Shown here: piece after piece, positions 1 through 13,235 of the stretch
Position numbering within the stretch: the first letter of the stretch is position 1
Layout of the letters: every line of letters begins with the position of its first letter
NCBI RefSeq assembly: GCF_902167145.1
Contig: NW_023367367.1
Span: 1 to 64,000, forward strand
Length of the DNA stretch: 64,000 bases
Direction of reading: 5' to 3'
DNA from: Zea mays
Taxonomy: Eukaryota > Streptophyta > Magnoliopsida > Poales > Poaceae
Translations under genes and position numbers: made by a program
The notes under the pieces: generated by a model
What the model saw: only the letters and a program-made list of their open reading frames with translations
What the model was told of the DNA's origin: nothing
The model's database searches: none

Positions 1-3000
1 ACACTGAAGGCTAACACCTACGGATTTTTTACCAAGAAATGGTCTCCACCAGAAATCCAAGAATGTGATCTATGGCAAGGAAACATATGTGGGGTGAGGT
101 GTATGAGCCTCTAGTCGATGATCAATGGCCACACAACCCCCATTTTTGTCGAAAATAGCCATGAATGACCATTTTCAAAAATACCAAAGGCTAACACATT
201 CGGATTTTTAACCAAGAAATGGTCTCCACCAGAAATCCAAGAATGTGATCTATGGCAAGGAAACATATGTGGGGTGAGGTGTACGAGCCTCTGGTCGATG
301 ATCAATGGCCACACAACCCCCATTTTGCCAAAAATAGCCATGAATGACCATTTTCAATAATACCGAAGGCTAATACGTACGAGTTTTTAACCAAGAAATG
401 GTCTCCACCAGAAATCCAAGAATGTGATCTATGGCAAGGAAACATATGTGGGGTGAGGTGTATGAGCGTCTGGTCGATGATCAATGGCCACACAACCCCC
501 ATTTTTATCGAAAATAGCCATGAACGACCATTTTCAATAATACCGAAGGCTAACACGTACGGATTTTTGACCAAGAAATGGTCTCCACCAGAAATCCAAG
601 AATGTGATCTATGGCAAGGAAACATATGTGGGGTGAGGTGTATGAGCCTCTAGTCGATGATCAATGGCCACACAACCCCCATTTTTGTCGAAAATAGCCA
701 TGAATGACCATTTTCAAAAATACCAAAGGCTAACACGTATGGATTTTTGACCAAGAAATGGTCTCCACCAGAAATCCAAGAATGTGATCTACGACAAGGA
801 AACATATGTGGGGTGAGTTGTATGAGCCTCTGGTCGACGATCAATGGCCACACAACCCCCATTTTGCCGAAAATAGCCATGAATGACCATTTTCAATAAT
901 ACCGAAGGCTAACACGTACGAGTTTTTAACCAAGAAGTGGTTTCCACCAGAAATCCAAGAATGTAATCTATGGCAAGGAAACATATGTGGGGTGAGGTTT
1001 ATGAGCCTCTAGTCGATGATAAATGGCCACACAACCCCCATTTTTTATGAAAATTGCCATGAGCGACCTTGAAAATAGCCATGAGCGACCATTTTCAATA
1101 ATACTAGAGGCTAACACCTACGGATATTAGACCAAGAAATGGTCTCCACCAGAAATCCAAGAATTTGATCTACGACAAGGAAACATATGTGGGGTGAGGT
1201 GTATGAGCCTCTGGTCGATGATCAATGGCCACACAACCCCCATTTTTGTCGAAAATAGCCATGAATGACCATTTACAATAATACCGAAGGCTAACACCTA
1301 CGGATTTTTGACCAAGAAATGGTCTCCACCATAAATCCAAGAATGTGATCTATGGCAAGGAAACATATGTGGGGTGAGGTGTACGAGCCTCTGGTCGATG
1401 ATCAATGGCCACACAACCCCCATTTTGCCGAAAATAGCCATGAACGACCATTTTCAATAATACCGAAGGCTAACACGTACGAGTTTTTAACCAAGAAATG
1501 GTCTCCACCAGAAATCCAAGAATGTGATCTATGGCAAGGAAACATATGTGGGGTGAGGTTTATGAGCCTCTAGTCGATGATAAATGGCCACACAACCCCC
1601 ATTTTTTATGAAAATAGCCATGAGCGACCATTTTCAATAATACTAGAGGCTAAGACCTACGTATTTTTGACCAAGAAATGGTCTCCACCAGAAATCCAAG
1701 AATGTGATCTACGGCAAGGAAACATATGTGGGGTGAGGTGTATGAGCCTCTAGTCGATGATCAATGGCCACACAACCCCCATTTTTGTCGAAAATAGCCA
1801 TGAATGACCATTTTCAAAAATACCAAAGGCTAACACGTACGGATTTTTAACCAAGAAATGGTCTCCACCAGAAATCCAAGAATGTGATCTATGGCAAGGA
1901 AACATATGTGGGGTGAGGTGTATGAGCCTCTGGTCGATGATCAATGGCCACACAACCCCCATTTTGCCGAAAATAGCCATGAATGACCATTTTCAATAAT
2001 ACCGAAGGCTAACACGTACGAGTTTTTAACCAAGAAATGGTTTCCACCAGAAATCCAAGAATGTAATCTATGGCAAGGAAACATATGTGGGGTGAGGTTT
2101 ATGAGCCTCTGGTCAAAGATCAATGGCCACACAACCCCCATTTTTGTCGAAAATAGCAATGAATGACCATTTTCAAAAATACCAAAGGCTAACACGTACG
2201 GATTTTTGACCAAGAAATGGTCTCCACCAGAAATCCAAGAATGTGATCTATGGCATATGTGGGGTGAGGTGTATGAGCGTCTGGTCGATGATCAATGGCC
2301 ACACAACCCCCATTTTTGTCGAAAATAGCCATGAACGACCATTTTCAATAATACCGAAGGCTAACACCTACGGATTTTTGACCAAGAAATGGTCTCCACC
2401 AGAAATCCAAGAATGTGATCTATGGCAAGGAAACATATGTGGGGTGAGGTGTACGAGCCTCTAGTCGACGATCAATGGCCACACAACCCCCATTTTGCCG
2501 AAAATAGCCATGAATGACCATTTTCAATAATACCGAAGGCTAACACGTACGAGTTTTTAACCAAGAAATGGTCTCCACCAGAAATCCAAGAATGTGATCT
2601 ATGGCAAGGAAACATATGTGGGGTGAGGTTTATGAGCCTCTAGTCGATGATAAATGGCCACACAACCCCCATTTTTTTATGAAAATAGCCATGAGCGACC
2701 TTGAATATAGCCATGAGCGACCATTTTCAATAATACTAGAGGCTAACACCTACGGATTTTAGACCAAGAAATGGTCTCCACCAGAAATCCAAGAATGTGA
2801 TCTATGGCAAGGAAACATATGTGGGGTGAGTTGTATGAGCGTCTGGTCGATGATTAATGGCCACGCAACCCCCATTTTTGTCAAAAATAGCCATGAATGA
2901 CCATTTACAATAATACCGAAGGCTAACACCTACGGATTTTTGACCAAGAAATGGTCTCCACCAAAAATCCAAGAATGTGATCTATGGCAAGGAAACATAT

Positions 3001-6000
3001 GTGGGGTGAGGTGTATGAGCCTGTGGTCGATGATCAATGGCCACACAACCCCCATTTTTTATGAAAATAGCCATGAGCGACCTTGAAAATAGCCATGAGC
3101 GACCTTGAAAATAGCCATGAGCGACCATTTTCAATAATACTTGAGGCTAACACCTACGGATTTTAGACCAAGAAATGGTCTCCACCAGAAATCCAAGAAT
3201 GTGATCTATGGCAAGGAAACATATGTGGGGTGAGGTGTATGAGCGTCTGGTCGATGATCAATGGCCACACAACCCCCATTTTTGTCGAAAATAGCCATGA
3301 ACGACCATTTTCAATAATACCGAAGGCTAACACCTACGGATTTTTGACCAAGAAATGGTCTCCACCAGAAATCCAAGAATGTGATCTATGGCAAGGAAAC
3401 ATATGTGGGGTGAGATTTATGAGCCTCTAGTCGATGATAAATGGCCACACAACCCCCATTTTTTATGAAAATAGCCATGAGCGACCTTGAAAATAGCCAT
3501 GAGCGACCATTTTCAATAATACTAGAGGCTAACATCTACGGATTTTAGACCAAGAAATGGTCTCCACCAGAAATCCAAGAATGTGATCTATGGCAAGGAA
3601 ACATATGTGGGGTGAGGTGTATGAGCGTCTGGTCGATGATCAATGGCCACACAACCCCCATTTTTGTCGAAAATAGCCATGAACGACCATTTTCAATAAT
3701 ACCGAAGGCTAACACCTACGGATTTTTGACCAAGAAATGGTCTCCACCAGAAATCCAAGAATGTGATCTATGGCAAGGAAACATATGTGGGGTGAGGTGT
3801 ACGAGCCTCTGGTCGATGATCAATGGCCACACAACCCCCATTTTTTATGAAAATAGCCATGAACGACCATTTTCAATGACACTGAAGGCTAACACCTACG
3901 TATTTTGACCAAGAAATGGTCTCCACCATAAATCCAAGAATGTAATCTATGGCAAGGAAACATATGTGGGGTGAGGTTTATGAGCCTCTGGTCGAAGATC
4001 AATGGCCACACAACCCCCATTTTTGTCGAAAATAGCCATGAATGACCATTTTCAAAAATACCAAAGGCTAACACCTACGGATTTTTGGCCAAGAAATGGT
4101 CTCCACCAGAAATCCAAGAATGTGATCTATGGCAAGGAAACATATGTGGGGTGAGGTGTATGAGCCTCTGGTCGACGATCAATGGCCACACAACCCTAAT
4201 TTTTGTCGAAAATAGCCATGAACGACCATTTTCAATGACACTGAAGGCTAACACCTACGGATTTTTGACCAAGAAATGGTCTCCACAATAAATCCAAGAA
4301 TGTGATCTATGGCAAGGAAACATATGTGTAGTGAGATGTATGAGCCTCTGGTCGAAGATCAATGGCCACACAACCCCCATTTTTGTCGAAAATAGCCATG
4401 AACGACCATTTTCAATAATATCGAAGGCTAACACCTACGGATTTTTGACCAAGAAATGGTCTCCACCAGAAATCCAAGAATGTGATCTACGACAAGGAAA
4501 CATATGTAGGGTGAGGTGTATGAGCCTCTGGTCGATGATCAATGGCCACACAACCCCCATTTTTTTATGAAAATAGCCATGAACAACCATTTTCAATGAC
4601 ACTGAAGGCTAACACCTACAGATTTTTGACCAAGAAATGGTCTCCACCATAAATCCAAGAATGTAATCTATGGCAAGGAAACATATGTGGGGTGAGGTTT
4701 ATGAGCCTCTGGTCGAAGATCAATGGCCACACAACCCCCATTTTTGTCGAAAATAGCCATGAATGACCATTTTCAAAAATACCAAAGGCTAACACCTACG
4801 AATTTTTGCCCAAGAAATGGTCTCCACCAGAAATCCAAGAATGTGATCTATGGCAAGGAAACATATGTGGGGTGAGGTGTATGAGCCTCTGGTCGACGAT
4901 CAATGGCCACACAACCCTAATTTTTGTCGAAAATAGCCATGAACGACCATTTTCAATGACACTGAAGGCTAACACCTACGGATTTTTGACCAAGAAATGG
5001 TCTCCACCAAAAATCCAAGAATGTGATCTATGGCAAGGAAACATATGTGGGGTGAGGTGTATGAGCCTCTGGTCGACGATCAATGGCCACACAACCCCCA
5101 TTTTGCCGAAAATAGCCATGAATGACCATTTTCAATAATACCGAAGGCTAACACGTACGAGTTTTTAACCAAGAAATGGTCTCCACCAGAAATCCAAGAA
5201 TGTGATCTATGGCAAGGAAACATATGTGGGGTGAGGTGTATGAGCCTCTGGTCGACGATCAATGGCCACACAACCCCCATTTTTGTCGAAAATAGCCATG
5301 AACGACCATTTTCAATAATATCGAAGGCTAACACCTACGGATTTTTGACCAAGAAATGGTCTCCACCAGAAATCCAAGAATGTGATCTACGACAAGGAAA
5401 CATATATGGGGTGAGGTGTATGAGCCTCTGGTCGACTATCAATGGCCACACAACCCCCATTTTGCCGAAAATAGCCATGAATGACCATTTTCAATAATAT
5501 CGAAGGCTAACACGTACGAGTTTTTAACCAAGAAATGGTTTCCACCAGAAATCCAAGAATGTAATCTATGGCAAGGAAACATATGTGGGGTGAGGTTTAT
5601 GAGCCTCTAGTCGATGATAAATGGCCACACAACCCCCATTTTTTATGAAAATAGCCATGAGCGACCTTGAAAATAGCCATGAGCGACCATTTTCAATAAT
5701 ACTAGAGGCTAACACCTACGGATTTTAGACCAAGAAATGGTCTCCACCAGAAATCCAAGAATGTGATCTATGGCAAGGAAACATATGTGGGGTGAGGTGA
5801 ATGAGCCTCTGGTCGATGATCAATGGCCACACAACCCCCATTTTTGTCGAAAATAGCCATGAATGACCATTTACAATAATACCGAAGGCTAACACCTACG
5901 GATTTTTGACCAAGAAATGGTCTCCACCAGAAATCCAAGAATGTGATCTATGGCAAGGAAACATATGTGGGGTGAGGTGTATGAGCCTCTGGTCGATGAT

Positions 6001-9000
6001 CAATGGCCACACAACCCCTATTTTTTATGAAAATAGCCATGAGTGACCATTTTCAATAATACTAGAGGCTAACACCTACGGATTTTAGACCAAGAAATGG
6101 TCTCCACCAGAAATCCAAGAATGTGATCTATGGCAAGGAAACATATGTGGGGTGAGGTGTATGAGCGTCTGGTCGATGATCAATGGCCACACAACCCCCA
6201 TTTTTGTCGAAAATAGCCATGAACGACCATTTTCAATAATATCGAAGGCTAACACCTATGAATTTTTGACCAAGAAATGGTCTCCACCAGAAATCCAAGA
6301 ATGTGATCTATGGCAAGGAAACATATGTGGGGTGAGGTGTATGAGCCTCTAGTCGATGATCAATGGCCACACAACCCCCATTTTTGTCGAAAATAGCCAT
6401 GAATGACCATTTTCAAAAATACCAAAGGCTAACACGTACGGATTTTTGACCAAGAAATGGTCTCCACCAGAAATCCAAGAATGTGATCTACGACAAGGAA
6501 ACATATGTGGGGTGAGGTGTATGAGCCTCTGGTCGACGATCAATGGCCACACAACCCCCATTTTGCCGAAAATAGCCATGAATGACCATTTTCAATAATA
6601 CCGAAGGCTAACACGTACGAGTTTTTAACCAAGAAATGGTTTCCACCAGAAATCCAAGAATGTAATCTATGGCAAGGAAACATATGTGGGGTGAGGTTTA
6701 TGAGCCTCTAGTCGATGATAAATGGCCACACAACCCCCATTTTTTATGAAAATATCCATGAGCGACTTTGAAAATAGCCATGAGCGACCATTTTCAATAA
6801 TACTAGAGGCTAACACCTACGGATTTTAGACCAAGAAATGGTCTCCACCAGAAATCCAAGAATGTGATCTATGGCAAGGAAACATATGTGGGGTGAGGTG
6901 TATGAGCGTCTGGTCGATGATCAATGGCCACACAACCCCCATTATTGTCGAAAATAGCCATGAACGACCATTTTCAATAATACCGAAGGCTAACACCTAC
7001 GGATTTTTGACCAAGAAATGGTCTCCACCAGAAATCCAAGAATGTGATCTATGGCAAGGAAACATATGTGGGGTGAGATTTATGAGCCTCTAGTCGATGA
7101 TAAATGGCCACATAACCCCCATTTTTTTATGAAAATAGCCATGAGCGACCATTTTCAATAATATTAGAGGCTAAGACCTACGGATTTTTGACCAAGAAAT
7201 GGTCTCCACCAGAAATCCAAGAATGTGATCTATGGCAAGGAAACATATGTGGGGTGAGGTCTATGAGCGTCTGGTCGATGATCAATGGCCACACAACCCC
7301 CATTTTGCCGAAAATAGCCATGAATGACCATTTTCAATAATATCGAAGGCTAACACCTACGGATTTTTGACCAAGAAATGGTCTCCACCAGAAATCCAAG
7401 AATGTGATCTATGGCAAGGATACATATGTGGGGTGAGGTGTATGAGCCTCTGGTCGATGATCAATGGCCACACAACCCCCATTTTTGTCGAAAATAGCCA
7501 TGAACGACCATTTTCAATAATACCGAAGGCTAACACGTACGAGTTTTTAACCAAGAAATGGTCTCCACCAAAAATCCAAGAATGTGATCTATGGCAAGGA
7601 AACATATGTGGGGTGAGGTTTATGAGCCTCTAGTCGATGATAAATGGCCACACAACCCCCATTTTTTATGAAAATAGCCATGAGCGACCTTGAAAATAGC
7701 CATGAGCGACCATTTTCAATAATACTAGAGGCTAACACCTACGGATTTTAGACCAAGAAATGGTCTCCACCAGAAATCCAAGAATGTGATCTATGGCAAG
7801 GAAACATATGTGGGGTGAGGTGTATGAGCGTCTGGTCGATGATCAATGGCCACACAACCCCCATTTTTGTCGAAAATAGCCATGAATGACCATTTACAAT
7901 AATACCGAAGGCTAACAGCTACAGATATTTGACCAAGAAATGGTCTCCACCAGAAATCCAAGAATGTGATCTATGGCAAGGAAACATATGTGGGGTGAGG
8001 TGTATGAGCCTCTGGTCGATGATCAATGGCCACACAACCCCCATTTTTATGAAAATAGCCATGAGCGACCTTGAAAATAGCCATGAGCGACCATTTTCAA
8101 TAATACTAGAGGCTAACACCTACGGAGTTTAGACCAAGAAATGGTCTCCACCAGAAATCCAAGAATGTGATCTATGGCAAGGAAACATATGTGGGGTGAG
8201 GTGTACGAGCCTCTGGTCGATGATCAATGGCCACACAACCCCCATTTTTGTCGAAAATAGCCATGAATGACCATTTTCAATAATACCGAAGGCTAACACG
8301 TACGAGTTTTTAACCAAGAAATGGCATGAATGACCATTTTCAATAATACTGAAGGCTAACACCTACGGATTTTTGACCAAGAAATGGTCTCCACCAGAAA
8401 TCCAAGAATGTGATCTATGGCAACGAAACATATGTGGGGTGAGGTGTATGAGCCTCTGGTCGATGATCAATGGCCACACAACCCCCATTTTTGTTGAAAA
8501 TAGCCATGAATGACCATTTTCAATAATACCGAAGGCTAACACGTACGAGTTTTTAACCAAGAAATGGTTTCCACCAGAAATCCAAAAATGTAATCTATGG
8601 CAAGGAAATATATGTGGGGTGAGGTTTATGAGCCTCTAGTCGATGATAAATGGCCACACAACCCCCATTTTTTATGAAAATAGCCATGAGCGACCTTGAA
8701 AATAGCCATGAGCGAACATTTTCAATAATACTAGAGGCTAAGACCTACGGATTTTTGACCAAGAAATGGTCTCCACCAAAAATCCAAGAATGTGATCTAT
8801 GGCAAGGAAACATATGTGGGGTGAGGTGTATGAGCATCTGGTCGATAATCAATGGCCACACAACCCCCATTTTGCCGAAAATAGCCATGAATGACCATTT
8901 TCAATAATACCGAAGGCTAACACGTACGAGTTTTTAACCAAGAAATGGTTTCCACCAGAAATCCAAGAATGTAATCTATGGCAAGGAAACATATGTGGGG

Positions 9001-11961
9001 TGAGGTGTACGAACCTCTGGTCGATGATCAATGGCCACACAACCCCCATTTTTTATGAAAATAGCCATGAGCGACCATTTTCAATAATACTCGAGGCTAA
9101 GACCTACGGATTTTTGACCAAGAAATGGTCTCCACCAGAAATCCAAGAATGTGATCTATGGCAAGGAAACATATGTGGGGTGAGGTGTATGAGCCTCTGG
9201 TCGATGATCAATGGCCACACAACCCCCATTTTTGTCGAAAATAGCCATGAATGACCATTTACAATAATACCGAAGGCTAACACCTACAGATTTTTGACCA
9301 AGAAATGGTCTCCACCAGAAATCCAAGAATGTGATCTATGGCAAGGAAACATATGTGGGGTGAGGTGTATGAGCGTCTGGTCGATGATCAATGGCCACAG
9401 AACCCCCATTTTTGTCGAAAATAGCCATGAATGACCATTTTCAATAATACCGAAGGCTAACACCTACGGATTTTTGACCAAGAAATGGTCTCCACCAGAA
9501 ATCCAAGAATGTGATCTATGGCAAGGAAACATATGTGTAGTGAGGTGTATGAGCCTCTGGTCGAATATCAATGGCCACACAACCCCCATTTTTGTCGAAA
9601 ATAGCCATGAACGACCATTTTCAATAATATCGAAGGCTAACACCTACGGATTTTTGACCAAGAAATGGTCTCCACCAGAAATCCAAGAATGTGATCTATG
9701 GCAAGGAAACATATGTGGGGTGAGGTGTATGAGCCTCTGGTCGACGATCAATGGCCACACAACCCCCATTTTGCCGAAAATAGCCATGAATGACCATTTT
9801 CAATAATACCGAAGGCTAACACGTACGAGTTTTTAACCAAGAAATGGTCTCCACCAGAAATCCAAGAATGTGATCTATGGCAAGGAAACATATGTGGGGT
9901 GAGGTGTATGAGCCTCTGGTCGATGATCAATGGCCACACAACCCCCATTTTTGTCGAAAATAGCCATGAACGACCATTTTCAATAATACCGAAGGCTAAC
10001 TCCTACGGATTTTTGACCAAGAAATGGTCTCCACCAGAAATCCAAGAATGTGATCTATGGCAAGGAAACATATGTGGGGTGAGGTGTATGAGCCTCTAGT
10101 CGATGATCAATGGCCACACAACCCCCATTTTTGTCGAAAATAGCCATGAATGACCATTTACAATAATACCGAAGGCTAACACCTACGGATTTTTGACCAA
10201 GAAATGGTCTCCACCAGAAATCCAAGAATGTGATCTATGGCAAGGAAACATATGTGGGGTGAGGTGTATGAGCCTCTGGTCGATGATCAATGGCCACACA
10301 ACCCCCATTTTTGTCGAAAATAGCCATGAACGACCATTTTCAATAATACCGAAGGCTAACACGTACGAGTTTTTAACCAAGAAATGGTTTCCACCAGAAA
10401 TCCAAGAATGTAATCTATGGCAAGTAAACATATGTGGGGTGAGGTTTATGAGCCTCTAGTCGATGATAAATGGCCACACAACCCCCATTTTTTATGAAAA
10501 TTGCCATGAGCGACCTTGAAAATAGCCATGAGCGACCATTTTCAATAATACTAGAGGCTAACACCTACTTATTTTAGACCAAGAAATGGTCTCCACCAGA
10601 AATCCAAGAATGCGATCTATGCAAGGAAACATATGTGGGGTGAGGTGTATGAGCGTCTGGTCGATGATCAATGGCCACACAACCCCCATTTTTGTCGAAA
10701 ATAGCCATGAACGACCATTTTCAATAATACCAAAGGCTAACACCTACGGATATTTGACCAAGAAATGGTCTCAACCAGAAATCCAAGAATGTGATCTATG
10801 GCAAGGAAACATATGTGGGGTGAGGTTTATGAGCCTCTAGTCGATGATAAATGGCCACACAACCCCCATTTTTTATGAAAATAGCCATGAGCGACCATTT
10901 TCAATAATACTAGAGGCTAACACCTACGGATTTTAGACCAAGAAATGGTCTCCACCAGAAATCCAAGAATGTGATCTATGGCAAGGAAACATATGTGGGG
11001 TGAGGTGTATGAGCGTCTGGTCGATGATCAATGGCCACACAACCCCCATTTTTGTTGAAAATAGCCATGAACGACCATTTTCAATAATACCGAAGGCTAA
11101 CACCTACGGATTTTTGACCAAGAAATGGTCTCCACTAGAAATCCAAGAATGTGATATATGGCAAGGAAACATATGTGGGGTGAGGTGTATGAGCCTCTAG
11201 TCGATGATCAATGGCCACACAACCCCCATTTTTGTCGAAAATAGCCATGAACGACCATTTTCAAAAATACCAAAGGCTAACACGTACGGATTTTTAACCA
11301 AGAAATGGTCTCCACCAGAAATCCAAGAATGTGATCTATGGCAAGGAAACATATGTGGGGTGAGGTGTACGAGCCTCTGGTCGATGATCAATGGCCACAC
11401 AACCCCCATTTTGCCGAAAATAGCCATGAATGACCATTTTCAATAATACCGAAGGCTAACACGTACGAGTTTTTAACCAAGAAATGGTTTCCACCAGAAA
11501 TCCAAGAATGTAATCTATGGCAAGGAAACATATGTGGGGTGAGGTTTATGAGCCTCTAGTCGATGATAAATGGCCACACAACCCCCATTTTTTATGAAAA
11601 TAGCCATGAGCGACCTTGAAAATAGCCATGAGCGACCATTTTCAATAATACTAGAGGCTAACACCTATGGATTTTAGACCAAGAAATGGTCTCCACCAGA
11701 AATCCAAGAATGTGATCTATGGCAAGGAAACATATGTGGGGTGAGGTGTATGAGCGTCTGGTCGATGATCAATGGCCACACAACCCCCATTTTTGTCGAA
11801 AATAGCCATGAACGACCATTTTCAATAATACCGAAGGCTAACACCTACGGATTTTTGACCAAGAAATGGTCTCCACCAGAAATCCAAGAATGTGATCTAT
11901 GGCAAGGAAACATATGTGGGGTGAGGTGTATGAGCCTCTAGTCGATGATCAATGGCCACAC
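1..11961 (+). repeat. knob180 satellite array, left block, + orientation
   Basis: About 66 head-to-tail monomers of close to 180 bp. Fixed landmarks such as ggtctccaccagaaatcc recur every ~180 bp (for example near 41, 221, 400, 580 and 760). The sequence matches the maize 180 bp knob satellite as I know it. Three monomer forms alternate: a tttttgtcgaaaatagcc form, a form one base shorter with attttgccgaaaatag, and a ttttttatgaaaatagcc form that often carries an internal 22 bp duplication. A truncated monomer lies at about 8324, where the repeat jumps from accaagaaatgg into catgaatgacc. No gene is supported here: every reading frame recurs with the 60-codon period and lies in several frames on both strands. 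The block continues beyond the window start. Confidence 0.96.
3063..3126 (+). repeat. Triplicated 22 bp sub-repeat inside a knob monomer
   Basis: Three tandem copies of a 22 bp unit beginning gaaaatagccatgagcgacc lie at 3063-3084, 3085-3106 and 3107-3126 (the last lacks the final tt). Most monomers of this form carry one or two copies, as at 1049-1091 or 3466-3510. The extra copy lengthens this monomer by 22 bp and looks like slippage or unequal exchange within the monomer. Confidence 0.9.
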
Positions 11962-11975
11962 CATTGATCATCGAC
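11941..11975. repeat. Palindromic orientation switch (+ to -)
   Basis: The 15 bp gtcgatgatcaatgg (11941-11955) is followed by ccaca and then by its exact reverse complement, ccattgatcatcgac (11961-11975). The array changes from + to - at this point. Beyond the perfect arms the flanks remain inverted knob monomers but differ at several bases, so this is an inversion junction between monomers of different form rather than a recent perfect palindrome. Confidence 0.9.
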
Positions 11976-12859
11976 CAGACGCTCATACACCTCACCCCAC
12001 ATATGTTTCCTTGCCATAGATCACATTCTTGGATTTCTGGTGGAGACCATTTCTTGGTTAAAAACTCGTACGTGTTAGCCTTCGGTATTATTGAAAATGG
12101 TCATTCATGGCTATTTTCGGCAAAATGGGGGTTGTGTGTCCATTGATCATCGACCAGAGGCTCGTACACCTCACCCCACATATGTTTCCTTGCCATAGAT
12201 CACATTCTTGGATTTCTGGTGGAGACCATTTCTTGGTTAAAAATCCGTACGTGTTAGCCTTTGGTATTTTTGAAAATGGTCATTCATGGCTATTTTCGAC
12301 AAAAATGGGGGTTGTGTGGCCATTGATCATCGACTAGAGGCTCATACACCTCACCCCACATATGTTTCCTTGCCATAGATCACATTCTTGGATTTCTGGT
12401 GGAGACCATTTCTTGGTCAAAAATCCATAGGTGTTAGCCTTCGGTATTATTGAAAATGGTCGTTCATGGCTATTTTCGACAATAATGGGGGTTGTGTGGC
12501 CATTGATCATCGACCAGAGGCTCATACACCTCACCCTACATATGTTTCCTTGCCATAGATCACATTCTTGGATTTCTGGTGGAGACCATTTCTTGGTCAA
12601 AAATCCGTAGGTGTTAGCCTTCGGTATTATTGAAAATGGTCGTTCATGGCTATTTTCGACAAAAATGGGGGTTGTGTGGCCATTGATCATCGACCAGACG
12701 CTCATACACCTCACCCCACATATGTTTCCTTGCCATAGATCACATTCTTGGATTTCTGGTGGAAACCATTTCTTGGTCAGAAATCCGTAGGTGTTAGCCT
12801 TCGGTATTATTGAAAATAGTCGTTCATGGCAATTTTTGACAAAAATGGGGGTTGTGTGG
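11962..12859 (-). repeat. knob180 block, - orientation (~5 monomers)
   Basis: Five monomers read as the reverse complement of the left block (ccttgccatagatcacattc landmarks at about 12010, 12190, 12370, 12550 and 12730). The block ends abruptly at gttgtgtgg (12851-12859) and continues into forward taataccgaagg with essentially no shared bases at the join. A 195-codon open frame on the minus strand across this block is a by-product of the 60-codon period. Confidence 0.94.
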
Positions 12860-13191
12860 TAATACCGAAGGCTAACTCCTACGGATTTTTGACCAAGAAA
12901 TGGTCTCCACCGGAAATCCAAGAATGTGATCTATGGCTTGGAAACATATGTGGGGTGAGGTGTATGAGCCTCTGGTCGATGATCAATGGCCACACAACCC
13001 CCATTTTTTATGAAAATAGCCATGAGCGACCTTGAAAATAGCCATGAGCGACCATTTTCAATAATACTAGAGGCTAACACCTACGGATTTTTGACCAAGA
13101 AATGGTCTCCACCAGAAATCCAAGAATGTGATCTATGGCAAGGAAACATATGTGGGGTGAGGTGTATGAGCCTCTGGTCGATGATAAATGG
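12860..13191 (+). repeat. knob180 block, + orientation (~2 monomers)
   Basis: A short forward block of fewer than two full monomers. It starts within the aataccgaagg part of the repeat and ends at gatgataaatgg (13180-13191). It includes the ttttttatgaaaat form with a duplicated 22 bp unit (about 13009-13052). Confidence 0.92.
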
Positions 13192-13235
13192 AAATGGGGG
13201 TTGTGTGGCCATTGATCATCGACCAGAGGCTCATA
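13192..13235 (-). repeat. 44 bp inverted micro-segment of knob180
   Basis: A single 44 bp piece of reverse-orientation monomer (aaatgggggttgtgtgg... to ...gaggctcatac) sits between forward segments. Its left end, aaatgggggttgtgtgg (13192-13208), is the exact reverse complement of ccacacaacccccattt at 13236-13252. The whole is therefore a 17 bp stem with a 27 bp loop. Confidence 0.9.

Noticed and set aside
5157..5166. Similarity of aaaaactcgtacg-type variants to the maize centromere satellite CentC
   Set aside because: Only about ten bases (aaaaactcgt, reverse orientation) match what I remember of CentC, with no extended alignment. Too short to claim common origin.
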